Assembly: GCA_026996295.1 (NCBI GenBank)
Contig: JALWLL010000038.1
Location: 3,228 to 53,419 of the forward strand
DNA length: 50,192 nt
Source of the DNA: Sulfurimonas sp.
GTDB lineage: Bacteria; Campylobacterota; Campylobacteria; Campylobacterales; Sulfurimonadaceae
Reading direction: 5' to 3'
The translations under genes and the position numbers were made by a program. Positions within the stretch are counted from its first letter, which is position 1, and each line of letters begins with the position of its first letter. Positions 43,068 to 50,192 of this stretch are shown in pieces. The notes beneath the pieces are model-generated. The model was not told the DNA's origin. It worked only from the letters and a program-made list of their open reading frames with translations, and did not search any database.

Positions 43068-43889
43068 ATGAAAAAACATATAACATCAGTCATTTCACAA
43101 AATTTTGGAAAATTTGCAAACAAAGAGTTTCCTAAGTGGTTTCAAAAAATAGTAAATAACTCCTATGTCAGATTAATGGGGCTGGATATGAGTGAGTTTC
43201 ATTCTCCTCAAACATACAGATCACTCAATGCACTTTTTACAAGAAAGCTCAAAGAGGATAGAAAATATTCACTTGATGCCGATGACTTTATATCACCTTG
43301 TGATTCCTTGATATCGGAGTGTGGTAAGCTTGTGCAAGATTATGCCCTTCAAATCAAAGGTATGCGCTACAAAACTGATGAACTTTTAGGTGAAAATTTT
43401 ACAGAAGATGAAAAAACTAAAGTGCACGATGGTACTTTTATAAATTTTTATCTTTCTCCAAAAGATTATCATAGATATCATATACCTATGAATTTAAAAG
43501 TTCTCAAGGCTGTACATATTCCGGGAAAATTTTACCCTGTAAACTTCCCTTCACTGAAAAAGCGTTTGAATCTTTTTATAGAAAATGAAAGGGTGGTACT
43601 GCAGTGTGAAACTTTTGATAAAAAGATCTTTTATATGGTACTTGTGAGTGCTTTAAATGTTGGTGTTATGCAAGTAAGTTTCGAGCCTAGGATCCAGACC
43701 AATGCCAATGTTGAAGGTGAACAGGTATATACATTTGACGATCTCTACCTAAATAAGGGTGATGATTTTGGATGTTTTGAAATGGGTTCAACTATTGTCA
43801 TTGTAGCACAAGAGGGTATGTTTGAAGAGCTTTTTGTAAAAGCCGGAGATAAGGTTCACTATGGAGAGACTATAGCCAAGTTACAATAG
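43068..43889 (+). CDS. psd: phosphatidylserine decarboxylase proenzyme
   Basis: Psd makes phosphatidylethanolamine in the inner membrane. The 273-residue proenzyme has FRSLNALFTRKLK-like pattern (YRSLNALFTRKLK), SPCDSLISECGK and the catalytic His region FINFYLSPKDYHRYHIP. HIPGKFYPVNFPSL is conserved. FGCFEMGSTIVIV near the C-terminus contains the Gly-Ser-Thr self-cleavage site that makes the pyruvoyl group. No processing residue is missing. GAGAAG lies just before the ATG. It ends just ahead of the hairpin shared with ychF. Confidence 0.95.
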   Translation: MKKHITSVISQNFGKFANKEFPKWFQKIVNNSYVRLMGLDMSEFHSPQTYRSLNALFTRKLKEDRKYSLDADDFISPCDSLISECGKLVQDYALQIKGMRYKTDELLGENFTEDEKTKVHDGTFINFYLSPKDYHRYHIPMNLKVLKAVHIPGKFYPVNFPSLKKRLNLFIENERVVLQCETFDKKIFYMVLVSALNVGVMQVSFEPRIQTNANVEGEQVYTFDDLYLNKGDDFGCFEMGSTIVIVAQEGMFEELFVKAGDKVHYGETIAKLQ

Positions 43890-43897
43890 CTGTAGTG

Positions 43898-43931
43898 CTT
43901 TAGATTTAATGTTTACACATTAAATCTAAAG
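43898..43931. terminator. bidirectional hairpin between psd and ychF
   Basis: A perfect 14-base stem (CTTTAGATTTAATG at 43898-43911 and its complement at 43918-43931) with a 6-base loop lies between the convergent psd and ychF genes. It reaches 19 bases into ychF and contains its stop codon. No clear T-run follows on either strand, so it may also act as a 3' stabiliser. The match is too long for chance. Confidence 0.6.
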
Positions 43932-45013
43932 TGCATTACATCACCATCTTGAACGATGTACTCTTTTCCTTCTAGCCTCATTTTTCCGGCTTCTTTTGCT
44001 TTTGCTTCGCCACCATATGTTATGAAGTCTTCATAGCTGATAACCTCTGCACGGATAAAACCTTTTTCAAAATCATTATGGATCGCTGCTGCTGCTCGGG
44101 GAGCCGTAGAGTTTTTATAGATGGTCCAGGCACGAACCTCTTTCACACCTGCTGTGAAGTAGCTCATCAGACCGAGTTTATCAAACCCTTTGTGTATGAT
44201 CTGCTCTAAACCCGATTCTTCAACGCCAAGTTCATCAAGAAACTCTTTTGCCTCATCCTCTTCAAGACCGATAAGCTCCTCTTCAACCTTTGCGCATAGT
44301 TTGATAAGTTCACAGTTGTTTTTTTGTGCATGATCTTTGAGTGCTTTAACATACTCATTGTCTTCTAAAAGACCTTCTTCATCGGTGTTGGCACCGTACA
44401 TGATCTCTTTATCTGTTAAAAATCTGACCTCACGGTTAAGTTGTGCGTACTCGTCTGTGTCTGCTTGCTCAAAGTTACGGGCAAGGTTTCCATCACCAAG
44501 GAACTCTAAAAGCTCTTCAGCCATCTCAAGTATTGCTTTGGCACTTTTGTCGGCTTTGGCCTGTTTTTTGAGTCTCTCTATTCTGTTACTGAGGACTTCT
44601 ATATCTGCAAGGATAAGTTCACCTTCTATGATCTCAACATCACGAAGAGGATCAATACTTCCTTCATTGTGCACAATATTTTCATCTTCAAAACATCTCA
44701 CGATTTGAAGTATAACTTCTGTTTCGCGTATATTTGAGAGAAACTTGTTTCCAAGACCTTCCCCTTGAGAAGCCCCTTTTACCAGACCGGCGATATCAAC
44801 AAAGTCTAAGGTGGAGTACTGAATTCTTTCAGGGTTGACAATTTTTGCAAGCTCTGCAAGCCTTTTGTCTGGAACAGGAACGACCGCTTTGTTCGGTTCT
44901 ATCGTACAAAAAGGATAGTTTGCCGCTTCTGCATTTTGTGCTTTTGTGAGTGCGTTGAAAGTTGTTGATTTACCTACGTTTGGAAGTCCTACTAGACCTA
45001 TGCTTAATCCCAT
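43913..45013 (-). CDS. ychF: redox-regulated ATPase YchF
   Basis: YchF is an Obg-family P-loop protein that prefers ATP, binds ribosomes and is linked to stress responses. The 366-residue protein has G1 GLPNVGKST, the YPFCTIEPN switch, DIAGLVKGASQGEGLGNKFL and, at the NKxD-like position, the YchF-typical altered region LIKLCAKVEEEL. A helical insert (about 130-200) and a C-terminal TGS domain (about 280-365, AWTIYKNSTAPRAAAAIH) complete it. The start is ATG 45011-45013 with AGGGTT just before; a frame to 45049 adds 12 unlike-family residues. Confidence 0.97.
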   Translation of the reverse strand: MGLSIGLVGLPNVGKSTTFNALTKAQNAEAANYPFCTIEPNKAVVPVPDKRLAELAKIVNPERIQYSTLDFVDIAGLVKGASQGEGLGNKFLSNIRETEVILQIVRCFEDENIVHNEGSIDPLRDVEIIEGELILADIEVLSNRIERLKKQAKADKSAKAILEMAEELLEFLGDGNLARNFEQADTDEYAQLNREVRFLTDKEIMYGANTDEEGLLEDNEYVKALKDHAQKNNCELIKLCAKVEEELIGLEEDEAKEFLDELGVEESGLEQIIHKGFDKLGLMSYFTAGVKEVRAWTIYKNSTAPRAAAAIHNDFEKGFIRAEVISYEDFITYGGEAKAKEAGKMRLEGKEYIVQDGDVMHFRFNV

Positions 45014-45090
45014 TTTAACCCTTTGTATTGCGTAAAAATAATTGCGCAATTCTAACTAAATTTTACTTCGAGTTTTTATAAATGGATGTT

Positions 45091-47037
45091 TTAGCAGGCA
45101 ATAAGAGCTTTTTCCTGTGGTTCGGCTAGGTAAAACCCTTGTGAGCGATCTATAAAGAGCTCTTTGACTTTTTCGTTGATTGCTGTATTGTGAACAAACT
45201 CAGCAACCGTTAAAATACCGAGTCTTTTTGCAAAGTCAACAATGGTTTCAACAACAATCTGAGCTTCTCTGTCAGTATCAAGATTTTTTATAAGAGTTCC
45301 GTCAATTTTAATGTAGTCCACATTGAGTTGCAAAAGGTGTTCAAAGTTAGAATATCCACTTCCAAAATCATCAATAGCAATACGACATCCAAGAGCTTTC
45401 ATCTCTTTTATAAAGGCAGAAACTTCTGTATAATTTTCAATCCCCTCTGATTCAAGTATCTCGAAGATGATTTTTTTGGAAACATTATATTTTTCAAGTT
45501 GGTATTTTATATACTCAACAATCTCCGGATCAAGCATATCTTCTACTGACATATTGATGGAAAAATCACACTCGATATTTTCAAAGTATTGGCAGCTTTT
45601 TTTGACCATAAGCTTAGTCAGTTTGCTGTAAAGTCTACTTTTTTTGGCTATTGTTAGAAATTGTCCGGGACTTAGTACCTTTTGATCGCTGTCAATAAGA
45701 CGAATGAGACATTCATAACTTGCGATTTTATCTGATTGGTTATCAAAAATAGGTTGAAAGTAGGGAATGATATTATTTGTTTCGATGGCTTTTTTAAGTT
45801 TTTTAACCCACTCCATATTTTCTTTGTACTGCTCTTCAATGTTGGAGCTTTCATCATAAAGCAAAAATGATTTATGTTGTTTTTTGGCAGACTTTAGTGC
45901 GATATCCGCTTTTTCTAGTGCACCGTCAAGTTGAAAAACACCGCCGACTGTGACTCTTATGGCGAGTTCATTGTTTTCATGGAAAAAGACCATTTTTTCA
46001 ACATGATATACAAGGTTATTTGCTATGTACATAAACTCCTCTAAAGAAGGTTTGTGCATAAAGAAAAGGGCAAACTCATCTCCCGAGAGACGCTTAAGCT
46101 CTATATGATCGGCATCATTGAACATACCTTTGAGTCTGTTTGCAAATTTTTTCAAAATATTATCACCTGCAACATGACCGTAAAAATCGTTGATCTCCTT
46201 GAAATCATCTATGTTTATGATGAGTAAGGCACCATCTTTTACAGCGCTGAGATCATTGAGTAAGCTTAATCTGTTTGGTAAGCCTGTTAGAGTGTCTATG
46301 TAGAGTTGTTGACGTAGTTCCAAGGTTTTTTCTTTAACTGTTTTCTCAAGAACCTGGTTTATATTTTGCTGTTTTGTTGAATACTCGAGTATTTTTTTCT
46401 GCATATCATTTAGAGCATGAGAGATAAGACCTATCTCGTTGTTTTGTTTAATGTAAGGTATTTTTATTTTTTTCTTTGGAGAATAGTTTTTTAGTGATTT
46501 AGCGATTTTTTTGAGTGGAGAGAGAAGTTTTTTGACATAAGCACCAAAAATAAAAAAGACGATAGCAAGTATTACAAGCAAGATCACGATGAGTGTTGTA
46601 TATCTGTCGATAAGTTTATTGTAATTTTCACTCGAATACACTAGAACAATGGTTCCTAAATGTACACTTGAGTTTGGCTTAAATATATCTCTTTCAACTA
46701 TAAAAGAGTCATTGATCTCATCAAGATATTCAAGTGATTTTTTTTGGTTGATAAGTTTTTTATCTGTGAAGATCTCTACTGCTAAAACATTTGGATTTTG
46801 AATAAGCTGAAGTGCAATATTTTCTACCTCTGCATCAAGTCCCAGGTACATGTTAAGGGAGACAAGAGGTTCAATGGTGCTGACTATAAGTTCTGCTTTT
46901 TCTACTTCTATTTTGTAAAAAGCTTCTTTGTTGATTTTTTCAAAAACTGTAAATATGGCAATAATGGCAAAAAATGAGATAAATCCAGTCGAAAGTACTA
47001 TCTTTGTAGAGAGTGACTTTATCTTTTTATTTTTCAC
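45091..47037 (-). CDS. membrane GGDEF-EAL cyclic-di-GMP signalling protein
   Basis: 648 residues. A membrane helix (about 12-28), a periplasmic domain of about 110 residues, a second helix (about 140-165) and a HAMP-like linker come first. The GGDEF domain (about 245-395) reads RLSGDEFALFF, a usable variant. The EAL domain (about 405-640) has YECLIRL, NMSVED, EILESEGI, DDFGSGYSNFEHL and YIKIDGTLI, so most metal and catalytic residues are present. It may make, break or switch between the two activities on c-di-GMP. The layout of the N-terminal part resembles YfiN, and a YfiR-like gene lies just upstream (112-base gap). The gene is the last of the run at the window's right end. Confidence 0.9.
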   Translation of the reverse strand: MKNKKIKSLSTKIVLSTGFISFFAIIAIFTVFEKINKEAFYKIEVEKAELIVSTIEPLVSLNMYLGLDAEVENIALQLIQNPNVLAVEIFTDKKLINQKKSLEYLDEINDSFIVERDIFKPNSSVHLGTIVLVYSSENYNKLIDRYTTLIVILLVILAIVFFIFGAYVKKLLSPLKKIAKSLKNYSPKKKIKIPYIKQNNEIGLISHALNDMQKKILEYSTKQQNINQVLEKTVKEKTLELRQQLYIDTLTGLPNRLSLLNDLSAVKDGALLIINIDDFKEINDFYGHVAGDNILKKFANRLKGMFNDADHIELKRLSGDEFALFFMHKPSLEEFMYIANNLVYHVEKMVFFHENNELAIRVTVGGVFQLDGALEKADIALKSAKKQHKSFLLYDESSNIEEQYKENMEWVKKLKKAIETNNIIPYFQPIFDNQSDKIASYECLIRLIDSDQKVLSPGQFLTIAKKSRLYSKLTKLMVKKSCQYFENIECDFSINMSVEDMLDPEIVEYIKYQLEKYNVSKKIIFEILESEGIENYTEVSAFIKEMKALGCRIAIDDFGSGYSNFEHLLQLNVDYIKIDGTLIKNLDTDREAQIVVETIVDFAKRLGILTVAEFVHNTAINEKVKELFIDRSQGFYLAEPQEKALIAC

Positions 47038-47149
47038 AAAAAAACCTTCAGTTTAGTATCTAAGTCTAATGACGAGATATTGTAACATACTTACATTATC
47101 TCCATTTTAATTTTTAAATGTAATACGGTGTACCCCATAGTGTAAACCT

Positions 47150-47689
47150 TTAACTTTCATCAATAAAGCGAACCATCTGTAAAAAAACATTGACAAAGTC
47201 TATGTTATGTGTATATAGATTGTTTTTGTTAAGATATAAAACAGTTGACTTCTCCAGCATCAACGAAAGTAGCAGACCGTTTTTAAGATTACTCACATCA
47301 TAAGCAAAGGAGATAACACCCATTTGCTTGGCGATCTTTGCTACATTTGATATGTGTTCTTCTGAGTTAAGTACATAAAACGCAGAGGTTTTTATGTGTG
47401 CTGAAAGTTCAGAAAATTCAACCAAATTTATCTTATATGTAAAGCCCTCAAGAGAGTTTGCAAACTCTGTGTTGATATATTTAGCAACCTCTTTAGCTGT
47501 TAAATAATCAGTTTTTTCATAGACAATGGTATAAACAACTTTTCCATCCACAAGTTTGTTTTTAAGCTTCTTATCAAGCAAAAGAATCTTTGGAAATATT
47601 GACGCCTGCGCTTTGAGAAGTACCTCGTTATAGGTATATCCGTGAACAAAAGTGATAAAGATAAAAAACGTTACAACTATCTTCATCAT
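47150..47689 (-). CDS. YfiR-like (DUF4154) periplasmic protein
   Basis: 179 residues with a signal peptide (IVVTFFIFITFVHG, cleavage near residue 17). The mature part has the pattern of the YfiR/DUF4154 family: early KAQASIFPKILLL, middle SAFYVLNSEEHISNVAKIAKQ, and SFAYDVSNLKNGLLLSLMLEKSTVLYLN near the C-terminus, read in parts. In Pseudomonas YfiR holds back the cyclase YfiN from the periplasm. The gene abuts the receptor stop (TAG then ATG) and precedes a membrane GGDEF-EAL gene, so a similar relay is likely. The family assignment was made by eye. Confidence 0.7.
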   Translation of the reverse strand: MMKIVVTFFIFITFVHGYTYNEVLLKAQASIFPKILLLDKKLKNKLVDGKVVYTIVYEKTDYLTAKEVAKYINTEFANSLEGFTYKINLVEFSELSAHIKTSAFYVLNSEEHISNVAKIAKQMGVISFAYDVSNLKNGLLLSLMLEKSTVLYLNKNNLYTHNIDFVNVFLQMVRFIDES

Positions 47690-49792
47690 CTAAAACTCTT
47701 TCACAAAAGTAACAAGAAAATTTCTACCCTCTTGGGTATAGTCTTCTACATATGTGTTGGGTGGAGACGGGTACTTGACATTCTCATCAAAAAGATTTTT
47801 TAGACTCAGAGTTATCTTGTAGTCATCCTGAATGTTTTTATAAGTTGCAGAGAGATCAAGAGTCGTGTACGCATCTACTTTTTCACGTGTATCGGTAGAT
47901 ACCCTGTCTTTTGAACCGATATATTTAAGAAGTGAGCTCAAAGAGAGGGCAGAGTTTAGGTTGTAAATATAGTACGCCTTTGCCATATGATGTGCTATAT
48001 TTGCCAGTGATTCAGTTCTGTCCTCATCTTTTATGTGGGCTCTTCCCGTTACATAGGAGTAGTTGACATATACTTGATCAACAGAAGTGATATGCCCTTT
48101 ATACTCAAGCTCTAAACCGTATATATTTGTATCTAGCACATTTCTGTAGTTTGCATCAGTTACTGAGTTGTAGATCTGGTCTTTATTTGCCAGATAAAAA
48201 ATATTTGACTGAATATAGGTGTCAGCGGAGAAGTTTCTTATATATGCAAACTCATACGCCTCTACACGTTCGGGGTTTAGGTCTGTACTGCCTATTCTTG
48301 AGTGGTTGTTTTTAGTAAACATCTCTTGCCACGATGGATTTCTGTGAGACTTGCTGTACATCACTTTAAAGATGTTGTTGTAATCATACTGATATACCAT
48401 AGAGACCCTTGGCTCAAAACCGGCATCTTTGTAGGTGGTTTGTTCATAGTTGAAACCAAAAACAAAACTCAAAGCAGGACTGTAGTTGAACTCATCTTGC
48501 AGAGAGTACACGATCGTGTCTCGTTTGGCATTTTTATCAAAAAACGGATAGGTATCTGTATAATCCACCAAGGCAGCATCTCCATTTGCCCAGTTGGAGA
48601 GTTTTGAGCGCATCTCTATGGTGTTTTCTTTTGTATATCTGTAACCGAGTGTGAAAGTATGACCTTGTATAGCTTTGTATTTTAAGTAAGAGGATTGGTA
48701 TAACATCCTTTGTTTTGCATAATGCTCTCCATAGATACCATCACTAAATGTGACAGGTATGACCGTACCGTTGGTATCAAAGGTTAACATATCTATAAAC
48801 TCAACACCATCTGGAAGAAGTTTTGATTTTGAATCAAATGCATCCTCCTTGATTCCCCCTTTAATCTCCAAGCTATAGCTGGCAGTTGTTTTTTTGTAGC
48901 CAAGTTCAAGGTAGTTGTTTGGAAGTTTGACCCTGTCATCATCTTGTGGCAAAGCTAGGTTGATCCCGTAAGCGCTCCCTTGCGTGTGATTGAGCAGCCT
49001 CATTTTTGCAAAAAAGTTTTTGTACTCTAGATTAACTCCCAAAGAGTACTCTTTAAGCCAAAGGGGAGCATCTCCTGAGCGTGAAAAAGCAGAGTTGTCT
49101 ATACCTAGTGTAGAGTTGCTAAATGCACCCTGAGAGAGTCCATCGGGACCGGAAGAGAGCTTTTTGTTGTCTTGTTGATAAAAAAAGTCTATAAAAACTT
49201 TTAATTCCTCTGTTTTGATGGTTTTGAAAAAACCACCCATTTTATAATCGTAGGAACCATACTTAAAAATGAGTTTATCTTTGGTATCAAAGCCTTTAAA
49301 ATCTTCTGCATAGGTGATGACGTTTATAGAGCCTGCATAGGCATTGACCCCATCTGTTTTACTTCCGGGACCCCGCACTATCTCTATACGCTTTATCATC
49401 TCTATAGGAAAAGAGAGGTACTCCGGGTAGGCATCAAAAAAGATATTATTTACAAGTACATCATCAATAAAAAGTTTAGATTGCCCATAAGCAAGGGGAT
49501 TGGAACCTCTAAAAATAGGTGTTTGAATATTTGTATTGTCTGTTGCCATATCAACACCTGGAACAAGTTCAAGTGCTTGCTTTAAATTGGATATACCAAG
49601 TTTTTCCAGTTCTTTTCCATAAAAAACAGAGATTATATAAGGCTGGTAGTGTTCATTTTGTTTGGTGATAGTTGCTACTTTATTATAGTGCTTCATATCA
49701 TCAGAAATAATATTAATTACTTCATTTTTTTCTGCATAAATATTTGTACTGAATCCTAGAAGCAAGAATGCAGTGACTAAGCTAGTGTTCAT
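47690..49792 (-). CDS. TonB-dependent outer-membrane receptor
   Basis: 700 residues. A signal peptide (about 1-20, ending NIYA) leads to a plug domain with ISVFYGKELEKLGISNLKQAL, VPGVDMATD, PIFRGSNPL and IEIVRGPGS...AGSINVIT (about 50-165). A long beta-barrel follows, with many alternating aromatic strands, ending in NFLVTFVKEF with a C-terminal Phe, as needed for barrel insertion. The ligand cannot be read; no siderophore, haem or cobalamin gene is adjacent. It overlaps the acyltransferase gene by 4 bases and abuts the YfiR-like gene. TonB and ExbBD are not in the window. Confidence 0.93.
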   Translation of the reverse strand: MNTSLVTAFLLLGFSTNIYAEKNEVINIISDDMKHYNKVATITKQNEHYQPYIISVFYGKELEKLGISNLKQALELVPGVDMATDNTNIQTPIFRGSNPLAYGQSKLFIDDVLVNNIFFDAYPEYLSFPIEMIKRIEIVRGPGSKTDGVNAYAGSINVITYAEDFKGFDTKDKLIFKYGSYDYKMGGFFKTIKTEELKVFIDFFYQQDNKKLSSGPDGLSQGAFSNSTLGIDNSAFSRSGDAPLWLKEYSLGVNLEYKNFFAKMRLLNHTQGSAYGINLALPQDDDRVKLPNNYLELGYKKTTASYSLEIKGGIKEDAFDSKSKLLPDGVEFIDMLTFDTNGTVIPVTFSDGIYGEHYAKQRMLYQSSYLKYKAIQGHTFTLGYRYTKENTIEMRSKLSNWANGDAALVDYTDTYPFFDKNAKRDTIVYSLQDEFNYSPALSFVFGFNYEQTTYKDAGFEPRVSMVYQYDYNNIFKVMYSKSHRNPSWQEMFTKNNHSRIGSTDLNPERVEAYEFAYIRNFSADTYIQSNIFYLANKDQIYNSVTDANYRNVLDTNIYGLELEYKGHITSVDQVYVNYSYVTGRAHIKDEDRTESLANIAHHMAKAYYIYNLNSALSLSSLLKYIGSKDRVSTDTREKVDAYTTLDLSATYKNIQDDYKITLSLKNLFDENVKYPSPPNTYVEDYTQEGRNFLVTFVKEF

Positions 49793-50192
49793 TTTTTTGT
49801 TTTTCCCAAGAGATCAATAAATTCTTTATTGTCATTTTCTAGTTTTTTTGTATTTAAGATACAAGGATATCTTAAACCCATTTTTCCATGCAGTTGTTTT
49901 TCTCCGATGATTTCATAATTCATATTACTCATTTTTAACAGGCGTATAAAACTCGGTTCAAGTGCGCCATATGTATATTCTATACCTAGTTCTGACATTT
50001 TTAAGTATATCGCTCTCTTTAATTCATGTATGATTTTTTTTGTTGTTTTAAAGTTTCTATATTTTGAATCAATAAAGATTCTTGAAAGTTCACCGAGTTT
50101 ATCTCTTTCAAACATATCAGTATCAAACTTCATACAGTTTTCAGTAGGGTAACCATGTGGACAGTGATGTATCAAGCGAAGTGTGGCAGCTA
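49789..50192 (-). CDS. FeeM/autoinducer-synthase-like N-acyltransferase, truncated by window edge
   Basis: The frame stays open to base 50192, so the N-terminal part is missing; about 133 residues are visible, without a certain start. The pattern GELSRIFIDSKYRN, a helix ELKRAIYLKMSELGIEYTYGALEPSFIRLLKMS (read in parts) and YEIIGEKQLHGKMGLRYPCIL matches the GNAT-type N-acyl amino acid synthases (FeeM) and the PEP-CTERM/exosortase-associated acyltransferases. These use acyl-ACP to acylate an amino acid. Two Cys and two His lie near the visible N-terminal side (HHCPHGYPTENC). The stop overlaps the receptor start by 4 bases. The assignment is by eye and moderate in certainty. Confidence 0.6.
   Translation of the reverse strand, partial: AATLRLIHHCPHGYPTENCMKFDTDMFERDKLGELSRIFIDSKYRNFKTTKKIIHELKRAIYLKMSELGIEYTYGALEPSFIRLLKMSNMNYEIIGEKQLHGKMGLRYPCILNTKKLENDNKEFIDLLGKTKK

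Noticed and set aside
44337-44708. A 123-codon plus-strand open frame opposite ychF
   Set aside because: It is antisense to a highly conserved gene and is Ser/Leu-rich low-complexity, as expected for a complement shadow.
1-50192. Insertion sequences, prophage, CRISPR arrays, integrases, tRNA or rRNA genes
   Set aside because: No transposase or integrase motifs, no regularly spaced repeats, and no cloverleaf or rRNA-like segment was recognised on reading both strands.

Overview
The window reads as an AT-rich chromosomal segment of a free-living Campylobacterota (Epsilonproteobacteria) species, most likely Sulfurimonas or a close relative. Reasons: protein sequences and gene strings resemble Campylobacter/Helicobacter (truA-lptF/G-prepilin peptidase-uppS-coaBC-glmU, and aroB-mscS-mtaB-ftsH-like), BioV is the pimeloyl-ACP esterase, succinate/fumarate oxidoreductase is of the SdhABE type, and a catalase is coupled to an ankyrin protein. 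The genus is inferred from protein style; no rRNA or tRNA gene is visible. I see no insertion sequence, prophage, CRISPR array or integrase. Genes are dense, and no gap reaches 300 bases.

Layout. 1-1722 (+): the 3' part of an alpha/beta hydrolase, a VanZ-like protein and a lipobox/coiled-coil membrane protein, closed by a hairpin terminator. 1730-2999 (-): a two-gene pair of an IscU-like scaffold with an altered active site and a ferritin-like helical protein. 3222-8462 (-): a tight housekeeping string (coaBC, FliK-like protein, uppS, prepilin peptidase, LptF/G permease, truA). 8646-9449 (+): an HDOD protein. 9501-10808 (-): glmU. 10809-11088: a gap with four inverted repeats. 11089-16803 (-): an envelope glycosylation cassette (two GT39 enzymes, a GT9 enzyme, a UPF0104 membrane protein, a PAP2 phosphatase). 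16954-23083 (+): motA-motB-fliP-trmA-coiled-coil protein-recQ. 23097-23609 (-): periplasmic rhodanese. 23708-25114 (+): TrkA-like regulator. 25194-31859 (+): aroB-mscS-mtaB-FtsH-like pseudoprotease-bioV-mogA. 31937-33858 (+): katA and an ankyrin partner. 33868-36020 (-): amino-acid permease and exonuclease III. 36087-39681 (-): sdhABE. 39828-41027 (-): a degenerate GGDEF protein. 41139-43889 (+): thiL-truD-psd. 43913-45013 (-): ychF. 45091-50192 (-): a run of four genes that leaves the window.

The most intriguing segment is the right end. A FeeM/autoinducer-synthase-like N-acyltransferase (cut by the window edge), a TonB-dependent outer-membrane receptor and a YfiR-like periplasmic protein are coupled by start/stop overlap or direct abutment. 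A membrane GGDEF-EAL protein follows after 112 bases. This looks like a possible signal synthesis - outer-membrane reception - periplasmic relay - cyclic-di-GMP output pathway. Other notable points are an FtsH homologue that has lost its HEXXH protease site, a katA leader whose ribosome-binding site is mirrored by an upstream complement, a GGDEF protein without its catalytic motif, and an IscU-like protein lacking one of three cluster cysteines.

Several genes have starts fixed here by ribosome-binding sites rather than by the longest open frame; each is stated in its entry.
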